Source: Gnetum montanum (lineage: Eukaryota; Streptophyta; Gnetopsida; Gnetales; Gnetaceae). Taken from it: a stretch of 64,000 bases of DNA. The position numbers were made by a program, and so were the translations under genes. Each line of letters opens with the position of its first letter. The first letter of the stretch is position 1. This document shows, piece by piece, positions 61,077 through 64,000 of the stretch. The DNA lies in NCBI GenBank assembly GCA_015680685.1, contig MNCI01030754.1, positions 100,836-164,835 of the forward strand, read 5' to 3'. The notes under the pieces were generated by a model. The model was not told the origin of the DNA. It saw nothing but the letters and a program-made list of their open reading frames with translations, and did no database searches.

Positions 61077-61095
61077 GGACCTCCTTCTAGCGCTA
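61077..61095 (-). promoter_or_regulatory. Element 2 primer binding site
   Basis: In the element's sense TAGCGCTAGAAGGAGGTCC, six bases after the LTR end. The second base is A where a working site has G (TGG), another G-to-A change. Matches element 1's site at 16 of 19 positions. Confidence 0.8.
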
Positions 61096-61101
61096 GAAAA
61101 C

Positions 61102-62605
61102 TGTAACGACGGAAAACATCGGTCGTTGGAAATACCAAGAGGAGTTCCGTGTACACAGTTTCAACCCCAGATTTGTGCGAGGGAGGTGCTGGAGAAGATG
61201 AATCCGAGGTGCCCTGAATAGTCTTATTGATCAGACAGGGACTTAATTAATAAAATTTTTTAATAACCAGGTGGTAAAATGGCAATTTGAATGAGGAGAT
61301 ATAATATCGTTAATCTTTAAGGTAATCTAGAGCGATGTAAATGATTCAAAGCGATTGTAAAATCTATGTAGATAGGATGCAATAAATTGGATTTAGAGAG
61401 TGTGCAATCTCGAGATCTGGGATTTAGCTTATAAACAAAATATATTGGATACAATGATTACAGGTAGACTTCGGTTTGGACGAAGCACATGCCAAGAACA
61501 AGTAAGCTATTCAAAGATGAAACAAGCAAAGATCAATCTACCTTATTCTAGCCAAGCTCGGCACAAGGGAGTCATACCTGAAGCAGAATGTCTACTAACT
61601 GGTAGTTTCTAATCAAAAGCTATTGTCAGTCACCTTTGATGTTATTACGGTTGCCAATCCTCTTTTGTTCTCTTGCCAATCTTTGCCAAAAAGTTGTTAG
61701 CAATTGCCAATGAAAGAAAATTGCTCATGGAGAAAATTTGCCAATCAAGAAAATTTTTTTCCCATCCTTTGATCTTTGTCAACTGGAGTATTTATAAGGT
61801 TAGGGTCAAGAGAAAAATGTGGTTTAGATGACACGTGTCCTGAACCTACAAAATCCTGCTAACTTGATGCGTTTGTGTTTGAAGCTTGCGGCGCAATGTG
61901 TCGTAATCTACCTTTTCTAGAGCTTTGGTAACAAACTATCATGCAGTTACGCTATAATACGCTAGAGAGCGCATTGTGGCATAAGAACTGCCAATGCCTA
62001 AACATTACTATATCTGTTGTTGCTTGTATTACGCTGCGTCATGCTACATTACGCTGCATAGTGTAACTTGGCATAACATAGTGAACCTACAAAAATTGAA
62101 GTGTTGTCGCTGTGCTTCCCTTGTTTTTGTTTAGTCTTTCTGGGGTTTATTATGCTACACTACGTAATGTAGCGTAATAGGCCCTTAGCCGAAAAAGAAA
62201 ACTTTCTGAGATGTGTGACATGTTACAGATCCTTGCCTGAGCCTCGAGGTTTTGCTGAACCATTGAGGTCTTCAAATTTTGCTATCTCCGTTGTTGCGAC
62301 TAGATGGACTGTCTTCTTGCATTATGTTGCGTTACGCTACATTACGCTGCGTTGTATAACGCGGCATAATATGCTAAAAGTTAAAATTTTCGAAACATAG
62401 CTAACTTGCAAAGTTGAAGGCTTGCCATTGCACACCCCTTATATTGTTCTATCCTTTGGAGTCTATTACGCTGCGCTGCATAGTGTGACGTAACAGACCC
62501 TTAGCTAAAAAGGGAATTTGCTGAGCAATGACTTATCGCAAATCCTTGCCTGAGTCGTAAGATTTTGCTAAACCGTTGAGGCCTCAAAATTTTCATGGTG
62601 TTTCA
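61102..62605 (-). repeat. Element 2 5' LTR (right)
   Basis: Starts TGTAACGACGG and ends CATGGTGTTTCA on the plus strand. Pairs with 45243-46756. The likely TATA box is TATTTATA at 61789-61796 (TATAAATA in sense). A palindrome of the ATTACGCTACA type lies at about 62148-62178. Confidence 0.96.
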
Positions 62606-62610
62606 AAGAC
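62606..62610. repeat. Target site duplication, right copy
   Basis: AAGAC, identical to 45238-45242, directly after element 2's right end. Confidence 0.95.
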
Positions 62611-62840
62611 AAGCAGCGGCAAAAGCATCATTCCAATCTACATCAACGACTAATCAAAGAAGGGGACCTAGTCCTCAAAGCTATTCATGAACATGTAAGC
62701 AAGTTCTTAGCAAACTGGGAAGGTCCATTCATAGTCACGAAAGCTTATGAGAACGGGGCCTTCAAACTGGCCTATATGGATGGAAAAGAGTTTGCAAATC
62801 CCGTGAACCACTTGTAGCTCAAGCCATATTACGTTTGATA
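62606..62840 (+). pseudogene. Element 1 integrase C-terminal end, displaced
   Basis: Continues the integrase frame that stops at 45242. It reads LIKEGDLVLKAIHEHVSKF, then NWEGPFIVTKAYENGAF (the G-P-F/Y block that follows the catalytic core in Ty3/gypsy integrases), then PVNHL, a TAG stop and LKPYYV. It lies over 17 kb from the rest of its gene because of the element 2 insertion. Confidence 0.93.
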
Positions 62841-62854
62841 AAAGGCAAGGTAAG

Positions 62855-63230
62855 CAGATAGTCTACTCTGACTATAAACTGGCACAAATAGTTTGCTATG
62901 ACTATAAACTAGCAAAGATCATCTGCTATGATGTAAATTTGGGAAAGAACGTCCACTATGATGTATATCTAGCACAGATATTTTGCTATGACTATAAAAT
63001 GACACAACAAGTCCTTGGGCTATGACATAAAACTCGCATCCACAGTATAGTCCTCTACGACCTTAAACTAGCCCATCCACCATCTACTACGACGATAAAA
63101 TAGCACAGTGGTCTGCTGGGACCTTAAACTAGCACAACGGTCTGCTAGGATCTTAAACTAGCACATCACGGTCTGCTGGGACCTTAAACCAGTACATATG
63201 ATGGTCTACCAAGACCTTAAACTAGGTTTG
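62855..63230. repeat. Dyad-repeat block C of element 1
   Basis: About twelve modules in tandem, for example GGTCTGCTGGGACCTTAAAC followed by TAGCACA, spaced about 27-40 bp. Later modules have the clearest GGTC/GACC dyad, and earlier ones are degenerate (TTTGCTATGACTATAAACTA). Confidence 0.9.
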
Positions 63231-64000
63231 CAATACAAAGTTCTCAGCTTGCACTTGCGACCCTACAAACAAGCGAGCGTGCACAGTGCCAACTTTCTAG
63301 ATAACACGGGGTGGGACATTGTAGTTCCAGAATGTAGTTCATGTTTCCAAGGAAACACCCTCTAGAACACATGCAATGCCACTGCCCTTGGCATCTTGAT
63401 GATCCTCCAAAGATGTCTTCTGACATCTTGCTAACCTTCCAGAGCTACTGCTACTACCGCTAGTCATCTTGGCAGTAGCTCCTATCGTCAGCGCTTGCTG
63501 CTAGAGTCCCAACACTATTGTGGCCCAACCAGAGAGTTGCTACCCTCTAGCCCTCACCATCATTCGAGCCCAAAAGATGTTCAACTATTAGGCTTCTCAC
63601 CTTATAGCTGACCTACATGATGTTTGCCTTGGGTGGGGAATCCTGAGCAGTTGCATCACCACAACTCCTAGCCTCTTTAGTGCCAACCCCTTTAGTCTGC
63701 CGCTACTAGAATCGCTACTGGCTTTCTTGCTTTGGATGTTGCATGCCTTAACAACAGTGCTCACTACTTTAGCAATGTCTAAAGCAAGTTGAATTTTTCC
63801 CTCACTGCATTTCATGGTTACATTTTCTTGGTTTTATCTTTGTTGCATTTACAGGATATAGGCCAAGATGACATCACTTAGAGATGCATTTTGCTAGGGG
63901 GTAGGGCACTACATTGTTCCGAAGTAATTGTTTCGATTAGCTTAGCTACCTGGGAGTGCACATCCTGCCTTCCCTCTTAACCCTCTGCATGTTGTTTCTT
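63231..64000 (+). other. Element 1 3' untranslated region, runs off the window
   Basis: More GC-balanced than the left part of the window. No convincing frame: the minus-strand frames at 63244-63426 and 63597-63815 show no motif. The element's 3' LTR is not reached. Confidence 0.5.

Larger units (their letters stand above)
45243..62605 (-). mobile_element. Element 2: complete Tat/Ogre-type Ty3/gypsy element nested in element 1's integrase
   Basis: About 17.4 kb from TGTAACG to GTGTTTCA, with LTRs of about 1.5 kb at both ends, flanking AAGAC duplications, a primer site next to the right LTR and a purine tract next to the left LTR, so it reads right to left. Order in its own sense: LTR, primer site, gag, protease, repeat block A', antisense gene, block B', RT-RNase H-archaeal RNase H-integrase, block C', purine tract, LTR. 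The LTRs differ at about 28 of the first ~145 compared positions by eye, mostly transitions, so the insertion is old. Its coding frames are dead. Confidence 0.96.
29871..64000 (+). mobile_element. Element 1: Tat/Ogre-type Ty3/gypsy retrotransposon, split by element 2, right LTR outside window
   Basis: Order on the plus strand: 5' LTR, primer site, gag, protease, repeat block, antisense gene, repeat block, RT-RNase H, second RNase H, integrase (to 45237), insertion of element 2 (45243-62605), then the integrase C-terminus, repeat block and 3' untranslated sequence. The integrase frame continues exactly across the insertion. The second, archaeal-type RNase H between RNase H and integrase is the hallmark of the Tat lineage. 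All frames carry stops, mostly TAG. No sequence like the LTR start is found between 63231 and 64000, so the 3' LTR must lie beyond the window. Confidence 0.92.

Noticed and set aside
62855-63230. CRISPR-like array
   Set aside because: Units vary in length and sequence, no constant repeat with unique spacers exists, and the context is a plant retrotransposon.
1-64000. tRNA or rRNA genes
   Set aside because: I looked for A/B-box pairs, cloverleaf arms and conserved rRNA words on both strands and saw none. A covariance-model scan would be decisive.

Overview
The window looks like nuclear DNA from a seed plant with a large, repeat-rich genome. A gymnosperm is plausible, but nothing here proves it. 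There is one intact single-copy gene, a 21-22 motif P-class PPR gene at 517-3165 that closely resembles Arabidopsis At3g06920 (recalled from memory, not searched). Nearly everything else is transposon sequence of different ages: LINE relics, Helitron pieces, a foldback MITE, decayed gag-protease relics, and two large Ty3/gypsy elements, one inserted into the other. Two assembly ambiguities are present (one N at 11149; 15 Ns at 37733-37747).

Layout. 1-4.6 kb: PPR gene and flanks. 6.5-7.1 kb: three possible minus-strand exons of an unidentified gene. 7.7-8.9 kb: LINE reverse transcriptase relic. 10.0-16.0 kb: two broken Helitron copies, each preceded by ~110-bp tandem repeats, the second ending in a ~413-bp triplication of the helicase C-terminus. 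16.0-16.4 kb: foldback MITE. 17.2-18.4 kb: ~52-bp tandem repeats. 18.8-19.1 kb: RTE LINE tail. 20.4-28.8 kb: minus-strand retroelement relics. 29.87-64 kb: element 1 (plus strand, right LTR outside the window), split by element 2 (minus strand, 45243-62605, complete LTR to LTR, 5-bp target duplication AAGAC).

Elements 1 and 2 are relatives. Both have gag-protease, then RT-RNase H, a second (archaeal-type) RNase H and integrase, which fits the Tat/Ogre side of Ty3/gypsy. Between protease and RT, where a sense intron is known in Ogre-type elements, both carry a 4-5 kb antisense gene. By comparing the two copies I could trace about eight exons with matching order and GT-AG junctions, although stop codons now break both. 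Its second and third exons encode what looks like an FCP1/NIF-type HAD phosphatase domain in which both catalytic Asp pairs are degraded in both copies. Further parts are a conserved helical region, a coiled coil, and an acidic tail. The antisense gene is bracketed by short dyad repeats that recur a third time after integrase. The bases forming the dyad change together (GGTC...GACC in some blocks, GGCC...GGCC in others). This antisense, intron-bearing cargo is the most unusual thing in the window.

Decay is dominated by C-to-T type changes, especially CAG to TAG and TGG to TAG, as expected for long-methylated plant transposons. None of the transposon frames is intact. All statements on homology are from pattern recognition without database searches.
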